Shown: piece after piece, positions 44,274 to 51,866 of the stretch
How positions within the stretch are numbered: the stretch's first letter is position 1
Layout: each line of letters starts with the position of its first letter
Origin: Bacillus sp. AFS029637
Lineage (GTDB): Bacteria > Bacillota > Bacilli > Bacillales > Bacillaceae_G
NCBI RefSeq assembly: GCF_002584985.1
Contig: NZ_NUPZ01000015.1
Span: forward strand, 1 to 64,000
Length of the DNA: 64,000 nucleotides
Direction of reading: 5' to 3'
Made by a program: the position numbers and the translations under genes
Notes under the pieces: generated by a model
Told to the model about the DNA's origin: nothing
Seen by the model: the letters and a program-made list of their open reading frames with translations, nothing else
Databases searched by the model: none

Positions 44274-44419
44274 CAAAATAGCTCGCCTATAAACTGGCGA
44301 GCTATTCTTATGCTTTTCGTTAACGATTGTAAAATGAAACATATGCCCAATTTCCTATTGGTGTGGAACACTTCAAAATGCCTATTTCGGTCATACACGA
44401 GTTCCACTTTTGCATACAT
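44228..44419 (-). CDS. Small hypothetical ORF, possibly frameshifted
   Basis: ATG at 44419 with AAAGGAGAT directly upstream, 8 nt after the stop of the 67-aa gene. The frame reads 63 codons but runs through the shared terminator into the end of the permease gene. A +1 shift near 44360 would instead give ...GNWAYVSFYNR and stop near 44325, before the terminator. That looks more natural, so this copy may carry a one-base frameshift, or the gene may be spurious. Confidence 0.35.
   Translation of the reverse strand: MYAKVELVYDRNRHFEVFHTNRKLGICFILQSLTKSIRIARQFIGELFCYAFFFSSFVFSVAR
44278..44305 (+). terminator. Terminator of the amino-acid permease gene
   Basis: A 10-bp stem pairs ATAGCTCGCC (44278-44287) with GGCGAGCTAT (44296-44305), just after the stop; bidirectional in form. 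Confidence 0.8.
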
Positions 44420-44426
44420 ATCTCCT

Positions 44427-44630
44427 TTACTTCGTTCCCTTCTTTTTCTTCTTCCATGCATTCACACTATCAAAGAAAAAGTTAATAAATAACGTGCCTA
44501 AACCCGCTAATAAGAACGTCATTAAAAATAGAATCCAAATACTTTTATCTTCTAAGAAATAATATCCTACAAGGAGCACAACCGCGATCCATACATATTC
44601 AAGAATTCTTTTTAGCTTTTTCTGTTCCAA
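44427..44630 (-). CDS. Small two-helix membrane protein, hypothetical
   Basis: A 67-aa protein with two hydrophobic helices (YVWIAVVLLVGYYFL and IWILFLMTFLLAGLGTLFINFFF) and a lysine-rich tail (KKKKKGTK), starting at TTG 44630 with AAGGGAG 8 nt upstream. No family is recognised. A second small ORF follows within 8 nt. Confidence 0.65.
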   Translation of the reverse strand: MEQKKLKRILEYVWIAVVLLVGYYFLEDKSIWILFLMTFLLAGLGTLFINFFFDSVNAWKKKKKGTK

Positions 44631-44670
44631 ATTATTCGCTCCCTTTTTCTATGCTCCTTTTAGTATAACA

Positions 44671-44703
44671 AAAAAGAAGCCTATCATGATAAGCTTCTTT
44701 TTC
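44671..44703 (-). terminator. Terminator of the metallophosphoesterase gene
   Basis: Stem AAGAAGC(CTATC) / (GATA)AGCTTCTT with A and T runs on both sides. Confidence 0.7.
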
Positions 44704-44710
44704 TTATACC

Positions 44711-47170
44711 TTACTTGTTGATACTTTTTTCAACGAGTGAAATCGCATGCTCTAATGTACGATTCATCATTTCTACCTGTGCATCTTTTACTTTCGCATC
44801 TTTTAATACAGCCTCTGCAACTGTAATTTTTTGCTGCAATGATTTCACTGCACCATCCGTTACATTCGCATCTTGTGCTTTCTTTACGACAGCTTTGGCA
44901 GATTCAATGTTCGCTTGTAATTTTTCTTTCGGTGTTTTCGGTTGTTCTACTACTTTAGATTGTACAAATGTTTGATGTGCAGTTTTTAATTCATTATACG
45001 TTTGAACAAATTGTTCCCCAGCACTTGCTACATTTTCAAACACTTGCTTTGCATTATTATAGCTTTTCTCTAATTCTTGAAATGCCTCTTTTGAATATTG
45101 ACCTGGCTTATCACCAAATTCATACGTACCAGCTAACACTTCTTTTACTTTTCCAAGCTCTTCAAATAACGCATTTACTTGCTCTAACTTCGTACGATTA
45201 GAAAACTGATTGTACGCTGCTAATACTTCTGAGGAACTTAATGCTTTACTATATAATTTCGCTAACGCAATTTGTCCATTTAACGGAATACCACCATTTC
45301 CATTGCTATCAGGATCAGCTCCAAATGCAAATGGTACGTTCGGATGATACACTTTCCCTTGAGCTGGTAGACTATTTACTTTTTTACCATCTACGTAAAT
45401 TGCTACTTCACTTCCATTATACGTTCCTGTTAAGTGATACGTTTTATTAGCTTCTAATTTCGTTCCAACACGTTTATAACTACCACCAATATGAGCCCAT
45501 AATTCTACATTTCCATCGCCTGTAGATTCAAAACCAATTCCGCCGCCCTCTGTATTTTGCAAAATACCTTGCCCACGAATTTCATTCATTGAAAATACAG
45601 TTTCTAACGTAAACGAATTTGCTACTTTTTCTTTTTGCGTCGCTGAAAATGGAAGATACCCAAATGTATTAGCTTGTCCATTCAATTTCATTACATTTGT
45701 TTTTAAAGCTTTATCATATGCAATCGATACATTCCCTTTCACATCACCCTTTGTACCAAATGGTGAATTATCTTTAAATGTACCATCTAAGAAATTCACA
45801 TCGAAAACATCAGCCTGTGGCACTTTTACATTCGGGTCAATATCATCTTTTTTCGTAGTAATTTCTGCCGTTAACGGCTGCACACTTTCATTGCCAAATG
45901 AATCAATTGCAACGACTTCAAGTAGATATGCTTTCCCGCCATCTAACCCTGCAAGCGTAAACGTAAGATCTTTTGGCACTGGGTCACGGTAAAACTCTGA
46001 GAATGCTAATAATTTGTTTTTAATCTCGCCTGTTTGTTTATCCTTTGCTTGTACGCGATAAGAATGAACAAGCAAATTATCCAACGCTTGCGGGAATGTT
46101 ACTGTTGCCGCATTTTCTGTTACATTTGATACAGCAAGCTTTGCATCCTTAGCAAAGTATGGCTTTTCTTTATCACGATCTTCTACATGTGTAAATGTGT
46201 CTTTCTTTGCTGGCAATTTAATTTTCCAAGGCTCGCCTGTCCAAGAATTTGTATGGAAATCACGGCGATTAATCGTTACTTCTTCATCATCTACTTCTAC
46301 TAATAAACCTTGGCTTAATGTACTAGCTCCTGGCGGGATATTTCCTTGTACTTTACCGCCTTCAACTTCCATATAACTTACTGAAGATGTACCAACTGAT
46401 GTAAAGTCTTTTTGATGAATCGATCTCGGATCATCTAACGGATAATGTGAATGACCTGAGAATGTAATCACTTGCGGATATTCTTTTAATACCTCATTAA
46501 TTTTCGCACTATCTTTTGTTCCCCACTCTTGACTACCGTATACTGTATCTTTAATATGTTGATGTAAAAATACGAAAATCGGTTTTTCTGGATCATCTTT
46601 TTGCGCTTTCGCCATCTCTTCTTTTAACCAATTAATTTGCTTGTCTGAATAATACCCATGCGTTGTCCCATCTTCTGGCGACATAACAAGGAAATGATAG
46701 TCTTTTACCACTTTATGGTAGTAAATCGATTCCATTCCTGTCTTTTCTAAGAAACGCTTCTGCGCGCCTTCTGCAGATAAACCGTTCCAGTAATCATGAT
46801 TACCAAGAGAATTCATTCGCACGGCATCTTTATTTGCATTTTCATTATACACTTGCATGAAACGATCATATTGCTGCACTGATCCTGTATCCGTGAAATC
46901 ACCTACAATAACAAATGCATCCTGCTTCGGTGCTAGTGTATTGAACTGTTCAATCGCCCTTTTCCAGCGAAACGTATCATCTGTTCCACTGTTTTTAATA
47001 TGCACATCACTTACAACCGGAAAAACTAACTTCTTCTCACTCGCTGCCTTTTCTTGCTTTTTCTCTTCCGCTTTGACTGATGTACTCCACGGAATTGATA
47101 CAAACGCTAATACAAAAACCATTAATAATCCAATAAGGCCTTTTACTTTTCGTAAAACAGTTCTGTCCAC
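44711..47170 (-). CDS. Secreted metallophosphoesterase with LamG-like and FIVAR-like regions
   Basis: An 819-aa protein. The start is GTG 47170, 6 nt after AGGAGG; an ATG upstream lies within the ribosome site. A signal peptide ends near residue 35 (TSVKA). A calcineurin-like phosphoesterase domain follows with all motifs: DVH, GDFTD, GNHD, HQH and GHSH. A fibronectin III-like segment (about 320-410) comes next. Then a LamG/concanavalin-like domain (about 430-610; WAHIGGSYKRVGTKLEANKTYHLTGTYNG) and C-terminal FIVAR-like helices. No LPXTG signal or transmembrane tail is visible. It probably acts at the cell surface on phosphate esters. Confidence 0.85.
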   Translation of the reverse strand: MDRTVLRKVKGLIGLLMVFVLAFVSIPWSTSVKAEEKKQEKAASEKKLVFPVVSDVHIKNSGTDDTFRWKRAIEQFNTLAPKQDAFVIVGDFTDTGSVQQYDRFMQVYNENANKDAVRMNSLGNHDYWNGLSAEGAQKRFLEKTGMESIYYHKVVKDYHFLVMSPEDGTTHGYYSDKQINWLKEEMAKAQKDDPEKPIFVFLHQHIKDTVYGSQEWGTKDSAKINEVLKEYPQVITFSGHSHYPLDDPRSIHQKDFTSVGTSSVSYMEVEGGKVQGNIPPGASTLSQGLLVEVDDEEVTINRRDFHTNSWTGEPWKIKLPAKKDTFTHVEDRDKEKPYFAKDAKLAVSNVTENAATVTFPQALDNLLVHSYRVQAKDKQTGEIKNKLLAFSEFYRDPVPKDLTFTLAGLDGGKAYLLEVVAIDSFGNESVQPLTAEITTKKDDIDPNVKVPQADVFDVNFLDGTFKDNSPFGTKGDVKGNVSIAYDKALKTNVMKLNGQANTFGYLPFSATQKEKVANSFTLETVFSMNEIRGQGILQNTEGGGIGFESTGDGNVELWAHIGGSYKRVGTKLEANKTYHLTGTYNGSEVAIYVDGKKVNSLPAQGKVYHPNVPFAFGADPDSNGNGGIPLNGQIALAKLYSKALSSSEVLAAYNQFSNRTKLEQVNALFEELGKVKEVLAGTYEFGDKPGQYSKEAFQELEKSYNNAKQVFENVASAGEQFVQTYNELKTAHQTFVQSKVVEQPKTPKEKLQANIESAKAVVKKAQDANVTDGAVKSLQQKITVAEAVLKDAKVKDAQVEMMNRTLEHAISLVEKSINK

Positions 47171-47443
47171 GTGAATCCTCCTCATATAATGAATTAATTA
47201 CAATGATTATTGTACTGAACGTATATTAATTTCGTTTAAATTAAAAATAAAATTTATTTCACTTTTGTAAACATACAGTCAATTTCATATGAAATTCCAC
47301 ATTTATATGAAACAGACCCTCTTTGTCTAATAGACACCGATTACTTCTCGATACCGACAAATCATACCGTTTTCTCTGCCTAGTAAACTATTTAAATTTT
47401 TTATTTTTTTGTCCATTTATTAACAACATCTTCCGTGTTGTTA
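47171..47443. other. Intergenic region between the phosphoesterase and ena1C
   Basis: Divergent promoter region. It holds a perfect 16-bp palindrome AATTTCATATGAAATT (47281-47296) and the hairpin AACAACA/TGTTGTT (47422-47442). No further gene is supported. Confidence 0.5.
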
Positions 47444-47452
47444 CATTTAATA
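47444..47452 (+). promoter_or_regulatory. Candidate sigma-K -10 element of ena1C
   Basis: CATTTAATA resembles the sigma-K -10 CATAnnnTA with one mismatch, and an AC dinucleotide (the short sigma-K -35) lies 16 nt upstream. Late mother-cell expression is expected for appendage genes. Confidence 0.4.
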
Positions 47453-47487
47453 ATAGTAAACAATCTCATGAAAAAGGAGGGATTCTA

Positions 47488-47955
47488 TTGAAACCCCATA
47501 AAAACATCGGATGCTTTGCTCCTTTATCTATCATTTGTCAACCCATTTGTCCCTGTCCTCCTCCTATCCCCCCGCCTGAACAATGCGATGCTGAACTCAT
47601 TACAAATGAATTTGCAGGTAATATTTTCATTTCAAATGATTTTATTTCTGTTGCTCAAAGACAATCAAAACAAATTTATCCAACATTAACTATTTGGAAA
47701 GATGATGGAAGTATTTCAGCATCTGGAACTATCTCTGTATACAACAGCAAAAACAGTACAGATGCTTTAACTGTACAAATAGTAAGTAATAATTCTAGTA
47801 CTTTCACTGTTCTACCTGGTAATACCATTTCATACACAGGATCAAACTTACAATCTGTTTCTATAATCGATATTCCAACTGATCCATCTACTTATATCGA
47901 GGGTCGCTACTGTTTTCAACTCACTTATTGTAAATCAAAGCGTGATTGCCTATAA
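47488..47955 (+). CDS. ena1C: Ena1C, endospore appendage-associated DUF3992 protein
   Basis: A 155-aa DUF3992 protein. The start is TTG 47488 with AAGGAGGGA 6 nt upstream; a longer frame lacks a site. The Cys/Pro-rich N terminus ([17 protein letters not shown]) precedes a beta-sandwich segment ending [12 protein letters not shown]. Its position, convergent with ena1B-ena1A, and its length match ena1C of the S-type endospore appendage locus. Ena1C is required for S-Ena assembly in B. cereus, though its place in the fibre is less clear. Confidence 0.88.
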   Translation: MKPHKNIGCFAPLSIICQPICPCPPPIPPPEQCDAELITNEFAGNIFISNDFISVAQRQSKQIYPTLTIWKDDGSISASGTISVYNSKNSTDALTVQIVSNNSSTFTVLPGNTISYTGSNLQSVSIIDIPTDPSTYIEGRYCFQLTYCKSKRDCL

Positions 47956-48008
47956 GTATATTCTGTTTACAAACAACTATTACCTTTGAAAAAGGCTAAA
48001 GGTCCACA

Positions 48009-48047
48009 AAAAACCGTGCAAACGAATACATAGTTTGCACGGTTTTT
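48009..48047. terminator. Shared bidirectional terminator between ena1C and ena1B
   Basis: A perfect 15-bp stem pairs AAAAACCGTGCAAAC (48009-48023) with GTTTGCACGGTTTTT (48033-48047) between convergent genes. Confidence 0.88.
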
Positions 48048-48066
48048 ATCGAAATATTGCAATATT

Positions 48067-48420
48067 CTATGATAAAGTATAACGAATCGTCATACAAAAC
48101 TCTCCTGTTTCTGCCGCTGCCGTTCCAAGAATTGTAACCGTATCAAAACGACGAACTGTAAAGGATGCGCTACTTCCAGATGCAACAACAATTGTTTCCA
48201 CCGGAGTCCCCGCTATCCCGCCACTATAAAACACAATCGTAACAGGTCCTGTTCCAGTCGTTACTTTTAAATACCCAGATGCGTAAATATCTTGAGAAAT
48301 ATTATCTGCATAAATAACTTCTGCTGTTGCCGACGCAGTCCAGTCAATGCACACTTTATCTTGCACAATTGTTTTTTGTGAATTTGCACAACATGAAAGA
48401 TTAGTACTACAATTCCCCAT
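48067..48420 (-). CDS. ena1B: Ena1B, S-type endospore appendage pilin
   Basis: A 117-aa DUF3992 subunit of the S-type endospore appendage. Cysteines fall at residues 10, 11, 24 and 109. In Ena1B the N-terminal Cys10/Cys11 connector bonds to Cys24 and Cys109 of other subunits to lock the fibre. The C-terminal GEFCMTIRYTLS and central VRRFDTVTILGTAAAETGEF strands match the published subunit. It is 15 nt downstream of ena1A in a two-gene operon, each gene with its own ribosome site. Confidence 0.95.
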   Translation of the reverse strand: MGNCSTNLSCCANSQKTIVQDKVCIDWTASATAEVIYADNISQDIYASGYLKVTTGTGPVTIVFYSGGIAGTPVETIVVASGSSASFTVRRFDTVTILGTAAAETGEFCMTIRYTLS

Positions 48421-48435
48421 TTCATTTTCCCCTCT

Positions 48436-48813
48436 CTATGAAATTAAATATCTTGTCGTAATACAAAATTCTCCTTGATACGTTCCTATCGGAGCTGGTG
48501 TCGTAATTTGAATAATATCAAAACGGCGGAACGTAAACGAAATACTTGTTCCTTCAGAAACGGTGAATGTTTGAATAGTTCCTCCGCCAGGACCTAGTAC
48601 TGCTACTGTAATTTGGTTTGCAGGGCTAACGCCTGGACCTACATCGTAAGTTAAATAACCTGTTCCAACAATATTTTGGTTCACATTATTTGTATACACA
48701 GTAAACGTACTAGCAGCAGCACTAGACCACGGATTACAAACTTTATCTTGGACAAAATTATTACTATCATCCGAACAACACGTTAAAACTGTTCCTGAGC
48801 ACTCACAAGACAT
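48436..48813 (-). CDS. ena1A: Ena1A, S-type endospore appendage pilin
   Basis: A 125-aa paralogue of Ena1B in the same operon. The N-terminal connector has the CC pair at residues 12-13 plus extra Cys at 3 and 5, Cys26 in QDKVC and a C-terminal Cys117 (GEFCITTRYLIS). FTFRRFDIIQI corresponds to the Ena1B core strand. AAGGGAAAG precedes the ATG. Ena1A and Ena1B co-assemble into disulfide-linked, extremely robust spore pili. It is downstream of the dedA gene on the same strand, with a 110-bp gap likely holding a mother-cell promoter. Confidence 0.95.
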   Translation of the reverse strand: MSCECSGTVLTCCSDDSNNFVQDKVCNPWSSAAASTFTVYTNNVNQNIVGTGYLTYDVGPGVSPANQITVAVLGPGGGTIQTFTVSEGTSISFTFRRFDIIQITTPAPIGTYQGEFCITTRYLIS

Positions 48814-48922
48814 AGTCTTTCCCTTCTTTCTTTTTTATTCCTTATATGTGTATGTCCTTCAGAGTCTTTTGCCTGTACTATTCATCCATTTTCAAAAAAT
48901 ATGCAAACTTCATTACTACTAA

Positions 48923-49528
48923 CTAGATAGATTCCGTTTTGTTTCTTTTTTTCATAAATTTATAGATAAAGATACTAGCCACAATAAGAAGAACGCCCCC
49001 TAATATTGGTAGCATATACTCTCCAACAACATCCGCCGCTTTTGCCCAATGCGGACCTAATTTCATTCCAAAATAGACATATAAAGTCGTTAACGGGAAC
49101 ATTGCAACAAATGTATATATGATAAATTTCCATATGTTCATTTTCGCCATACCACACGGAACGGAAATAAGCGTTCGAACTCCCGGTACAAAACGTCCAA
49201 CGAATGCTACAACTGGCCCATATTTCTCAAAGAAATCATCTGCTTTTTGAATTTGTTCTTCTTTAATAAAGAAGTATTTCCCGTATTTTATTAATAGAGG
49301 ACGACCACCGTAATAACCGAGTGCATATAACGTTAATGGTCCTGTCGTTCCACCTAGTGTTCCAGCTAATACAGCTAGCCAAAAATTCATATCACCCTCG
49401 TATACCCAATACCCAACCATGGGCAAAACTACTTCTGCTGGAATAAATTCAAACGTTAATGCTAATACAACTCCAAAATAAGAAAACTGCTTTAAAAACT
49501 CGATTATATCTAAAATAATTTGCTCCAT
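48923..49528 (-). CDS. DedA-family membrane protein
   Basis: A 201-aa DedA/SNARE-associated family protein with about five hydrophobic segments and the family signatures FEFIPAEVVLPMVGYWVYEG, GGTTGPLTLYALGYYGGR, FFEKYGPVVAFVGRFVPGVRTLISVPCGMAKM. DedA proteins include phospholipid flippases for undecaprenyl phosphate and phosphatidylethanolamine. It starts 10 nt after the DUF1232 stop and shares the manganese-type riboswitch leader. B. subtilis ykoX, a dedA gene, is similarly linked to a yybP-ykoY element. Confidence 0.9.
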   Translation of the reverse strand: MEQIILDIIEFLKQFSYFGVVLALTFEFIPAEVVLPMVGYWVYEGDMNFWLAVLAGTLGGTTGPLTLYALGYYGGRPLLIKYGKYFFIKEEQIQKADDFFEKYGPVVAFVGRFVPGVRTLISVPCGMAKMNIWKFIIYTFVAMFPLTTLYVYFGMKLGPHWAKAADVVGEYMLPILGGVLLIVASIFIYKFMKKRNKTESI

Positions 49529-49538
49529 ACTTTAACTC

Positions 49539-49820
49539 CTATCCTATATTCATATTATGCTTCTCTTGTAATTGCACTGGTGCCATTTTTACAATTCGGT
49601 TCAAAATGAATAACACGATTCCAATGTCATCTAGAATACCGATAAATGGTAAGAAGTCTGGAATGAAATCGAGTGGCATCGCAACATACCCAACTAAAAA
49701 AGCGATAGATAAAATTTTCTTCTTTATTGAAACCTCTTTTGAAGTAAAAAAGTCAAATAGGAATGGAACAAACTTGCGAACATGAAATACAACTCTTAAT
49801 CTACTTATAAGTTTTTTCAT
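49539..49820 (-). CDS. DUF1232 (YkvA-like) small membrane protein
   Basis: A 93-aa protein with the DUF1232 core SIAFLVGYVAMPLDFIPDFLPFIGILDDIGIVLFIL. ATG at 49820 follows AGAGGAGA by 9 nt. The upstream frame runs into the riboswitch terminator and is not used. It is the first gene of the DUF1232-dedA operon. Function unknown; membrane-embedded by hydrophobicity. Confidence 0.85.
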   Translation of the reverse strand: MKKLISRLRVVFHVRKFVPFLFDFFTSKEVSIKKKILSIAFLVGYVAMPLDFIPDFLPFIGILDDIGIVLFILNRIVKMAPVQLQEKHNMNIG

Positions 49821-49850
49821 TTTTATATCTCCTCTCTTTGTATACAAAAA

Positions 49851-49878
49851 GGACCCTACCAAATATGGTAAGGGTCCT
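49851..49878 (-). terminator. Expression-platform terminator of the yybP-ykoY riboswitch
   Basis: Stem GGACCC-TACC / GGTA-GGGTCC (one bulge) followed by T on the minus strand, between aptamer and DUF1232 gene. Confidence 0.85.
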
Positions 49879-49887
49879 AAAAAAGAC

Positions 49888-50004
49888 AGAAAGGGGCCTT
49901 CACCATTGCTGGTAAAGGTCTCACTAACAACGAAACGTTGCCAATAAAGCCGAGGGTTTCTCCCTGTAATGACGACTTTACTGTAATAAGTTACTCCCCT
50001 TTAT
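49888..50004 (-). promoter_or_regulatory. yybP-ykoY (manganese) riboswitch
   Basis: Read on the minus strand, the conserved segments are AAAGGGGAGTAAC, CGTCATTACAGGG, CCTCGGCTTTATTGGCAACG, GTGAGACCTTTACC and GGTGAAGGCCCC. These are the hallmark of the yybP-ykoY motif, which binds Mn2+ and favours antitermination. A terminator follows directly. It would couple the DUF1232-dedA operon to manganese level. Confidence 0.9.
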
Positions 50005-50095
50005 ATACACAATTTTATACAATCACATTAAAATATTTACTTAGGCTTGTCAATATTTTTTTATTTGTATTCATACCATTACATGATAGAAGACT

Positions 50096-50470
50096 CTATT
50101 CCCCATTCTTTTTCGAAACAATTTGGAGCTTTAAACGATCGGGATCATAGAAGGTTATTCTTACTTCTTCACCATCGTATTCCTCCACAAATGATATACG
50201 ATAAAATGCCAATTTTTTCTTTATCCGCTCGATATTTGTAGTTTTTAAAAATAGTTCCTTCACTGATGATGTGACAGTCTCTCTATACTCTCCCAGTCCC
50301 CTGTTTACAACAAAACAAATTCTCGTTGAACCAATATCATACCAAACACCTGTTACACGTAATTGTGGTCTCTCCTTACTCGGTTTAAAACCTAGAATCC
50401 CTTCATAAAAATATAATGTTTCCTTTAAGTTTTTAGATTCTAATACAACACTTGTTGTAATCCTTTCCAT
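50096..50470 (-). CDS. Glyoxalase/bleomycin-resistance (VOC) superfamily protein
   Basis: A 124-aa protein with the VOC babbb layout: TSVVLESKNLKETLYFYEGILGFKPS at the N terminus and VRITFYDPDRLKLQIVSK at the C terminus. ATG at 50470 follows AGGAGGAG by 7 nt; the longer frame is not used. The usual metal ligands (His/Glu at the strand starts) are not obviously conserved. Substrate unknown. It is divergent from cotJA. Confidence 0.75.
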   Translation of the reverse strand: MERITTSVVLESKNLKETLYFYEGILGFKPSKERPQLRVTGVWYDIGSTRICFVVNRGLGEYRETVTSSVKELFLKTTNIERIKKKLAFYRISFVEEYDGEEVRITFYDPDRLKLQIVSKKNGE

Positions 50471-50508
50471 CCGCACTCCTCCTGTCTCTATTAGTTTTCT
50501 ATATGAGT

Positions 50509-50537
50509 CATAATTTACAATTATGTACGAATACAAT
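50509..50537 (+). promoter_or_regulatory. Sigma-E-type promoter of cotJABC
   Basis: CATAATT (50509-50515), 14 nt, AATACAAT (50530-50537): close to the sigma-E -35 and -10 (CATACAAT). cotJ of B. subtilis is sigma-E controlled. Confidence 0.65.
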
Positions 50538-50578
50538 ACATAGTGATCAATATTTCATTAATAAAGGAGGAGTGTAAC

Positions 50579-50794
50579 ATGGATAAATACATGAAATCCT
50601 ACATACCTTTTCATGGACCAAACGATCCTTGCCCTCCAATTGGAAAAAAATATTACTCAACTCCCCCACACCTATTTATAGGCTTTCAACCACCTAACTT
50701 ACCACAATTCCCACCAAAAGAAGCTTTAAGAAAAGGAACTCTATGGCCCGCTTTTTATGATTTTTATGAAAATCCTTACAAAAAAGGACGGTGA
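50579..50794 (+). CDS. cotJA: CotJA spore coat-associated protein
   Basis: A 71-aa Pro/Tyr-rich protein (SYIPFHGPNDPCPPIGKKYYSTPPHLFIGFQPPNLPQFPP) matching CotJA, an inner coat component. ATG follows AAGGAGGAG by 6 nt. First gene of cotJABC; its stop overlaps the start region of cotJB. Confidence 0.92.
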   Translation: MDKYMKSYIPFHGPNDPCPPIGKKYYSTPPHLFIGFQPPNLPQFPPKEALRKGTLWPAFYDFYENPYKKGR

Positions 50795-50802
50795 ATAAAA
50801 AC

Positions 50803-51066
50803 GTGACACAAACATTGCCGGATGAATATTACAAATGGATTGAAGAACTACAAGAGCTAGACTTCGTATTAGTGGAACTTACCCTCTATTTAGATACGCA
50901 TCCCGATGATACTGCGGCTATAAATCAATTCAATGATTTCTCCTATAAACGAAGAGTATTACAGCAAAAAATTGAAGAAAAATACGGGCCACTTCAGCAG
51001 TTTGGAAATAGTTATTCTAACGCTCCATGGGAATGGAGCAAAGGACCTTGGCCATGGCAAATATAA
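50803..51066 (+). CDS. cotJB: CotJB spore coat-associated protein
   Basis: An 87-aa CotJB (YYKWIEELQELDFVLVELTLYLDTHPDD..., GKPWPW-type WSKGPWPWQI end). The start is taken at GTG 50803, with AAAGGACGGTGA upstream, which gives the usual family length of 87; another GTG at 50791 overlaps the cotJA stop. It lies between cotJA and cotJC and is needed with them for coat incorporation. Confidence 0.9.
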   Translation: MTQTLPDEYYKWIEELQELDFVLVELTLYLDTHPDDTAAINQFNDFSYKRRVLQQKIEEKYGPLQQFGNSYSNAPWEWSKGPWPWQI

Positions 51067-51078
51067 AGGAGAGAAAAT

Positions 51079-51648
51079 ATGTGGATTTATGAAAAAAAAT
51101 TACAATACCCTGTTAAAGTAAGTACCTGTAATCCCGCACTCGCCAAATTATTAGTTGAACAATATGGCGGTGCGGACGGTGAATTAGCTGCTGCTCTTCG
51201 TTACTTAAATCAACGTTATACAATTCCTGACAAAGTCGTCGGCTTACTAACCGACATTGGCACAGAAGAATTCGCACATTTGGAAATGATCGCGACAATG
51301 ATTTATAAGTTAACAAAAGATGCAACACCAGAGCAAATGAAAGCTGCTGGATTAGACGCACAGTACGCTAATCACGATAGTGCTTTGTTTTATCATAATG
51401 CCGGCGGTGTTCCCTTTACTGCTACTTATATTCAAGCAAAAGGAGACCCTATCGCCGATTTATATGAAGATATTGCCGCTGAAGAAAAAGCACGAGCAAC
51501 TTATCAATGGCTCATTGATTTATCTGACGATCCCGACATAAATGATAGCTTGCGATTTTTACGCGAACGAGAAATTGTCCATTCACAACGTTTCCGGGAA
51601 GCAGTGGAAATTTTAAAAGAAGAACGCGATCGAAAAATTTATTTTTAA
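51079..51648 (+). CDS. cotJC: CotJC, manganese catalase-like spore coat protein
   Basis: A 189-aa protein with the ferritin-like manganese-catalase fold: metal-ligand helices with DGELAAALRYLNQR, TEEFAHLEMIATMI, YEDIAAEEKARATYQWL and REREIVHSQRF. It likely removes peroxide in the spore coat. AAGGAGAG precedes the ATG. Last gene of cotJABC, with a terminator directly after. Confidence 0.93.
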   Translation: MWIYEKKLQYPVKVSTCNPALAKLLVEQYGGADGELAAALRYLNQRYTIPDKVVGLLTDIGTEEFAHLEMIATMIYKLTKDATPEQMKAAGLDAQYANHDSALFYHNAGGVPFTATYIQAKGDPIADLYEDIAAEEKARATYQWLIDLSDDPDINDSLRFLREREIVHSQRFREAVEILKEERDRKIYF

Positions 51649-51649
51649 C

Positions 51650-51679
51650 ACACGTATCCTAGCGATATGTGTTTTTTTT
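51650..51679 (+). terminator. Terminator of cotJABC
   Basis: Stem ACACGTATC / GATATGTGT (one G-U) followed by a T run. Confidence 0.8.
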
Positions 51680-51866
51680 GCGTTTACAGTTAAATCCTTC
51701 CTATTAAACATATAAATAGTATATTTATTCGATTTAATGCATTATTTTTTAATATTTTCAAAATTCCCTATTGCTTTCTAGTCATCAGACCTTTAAAATA
51801 GTAACAGTTACTCGACAAATTATTTGAATTTTCGACAAAAACACTCATTAGGAGGATTTTCTTTAT

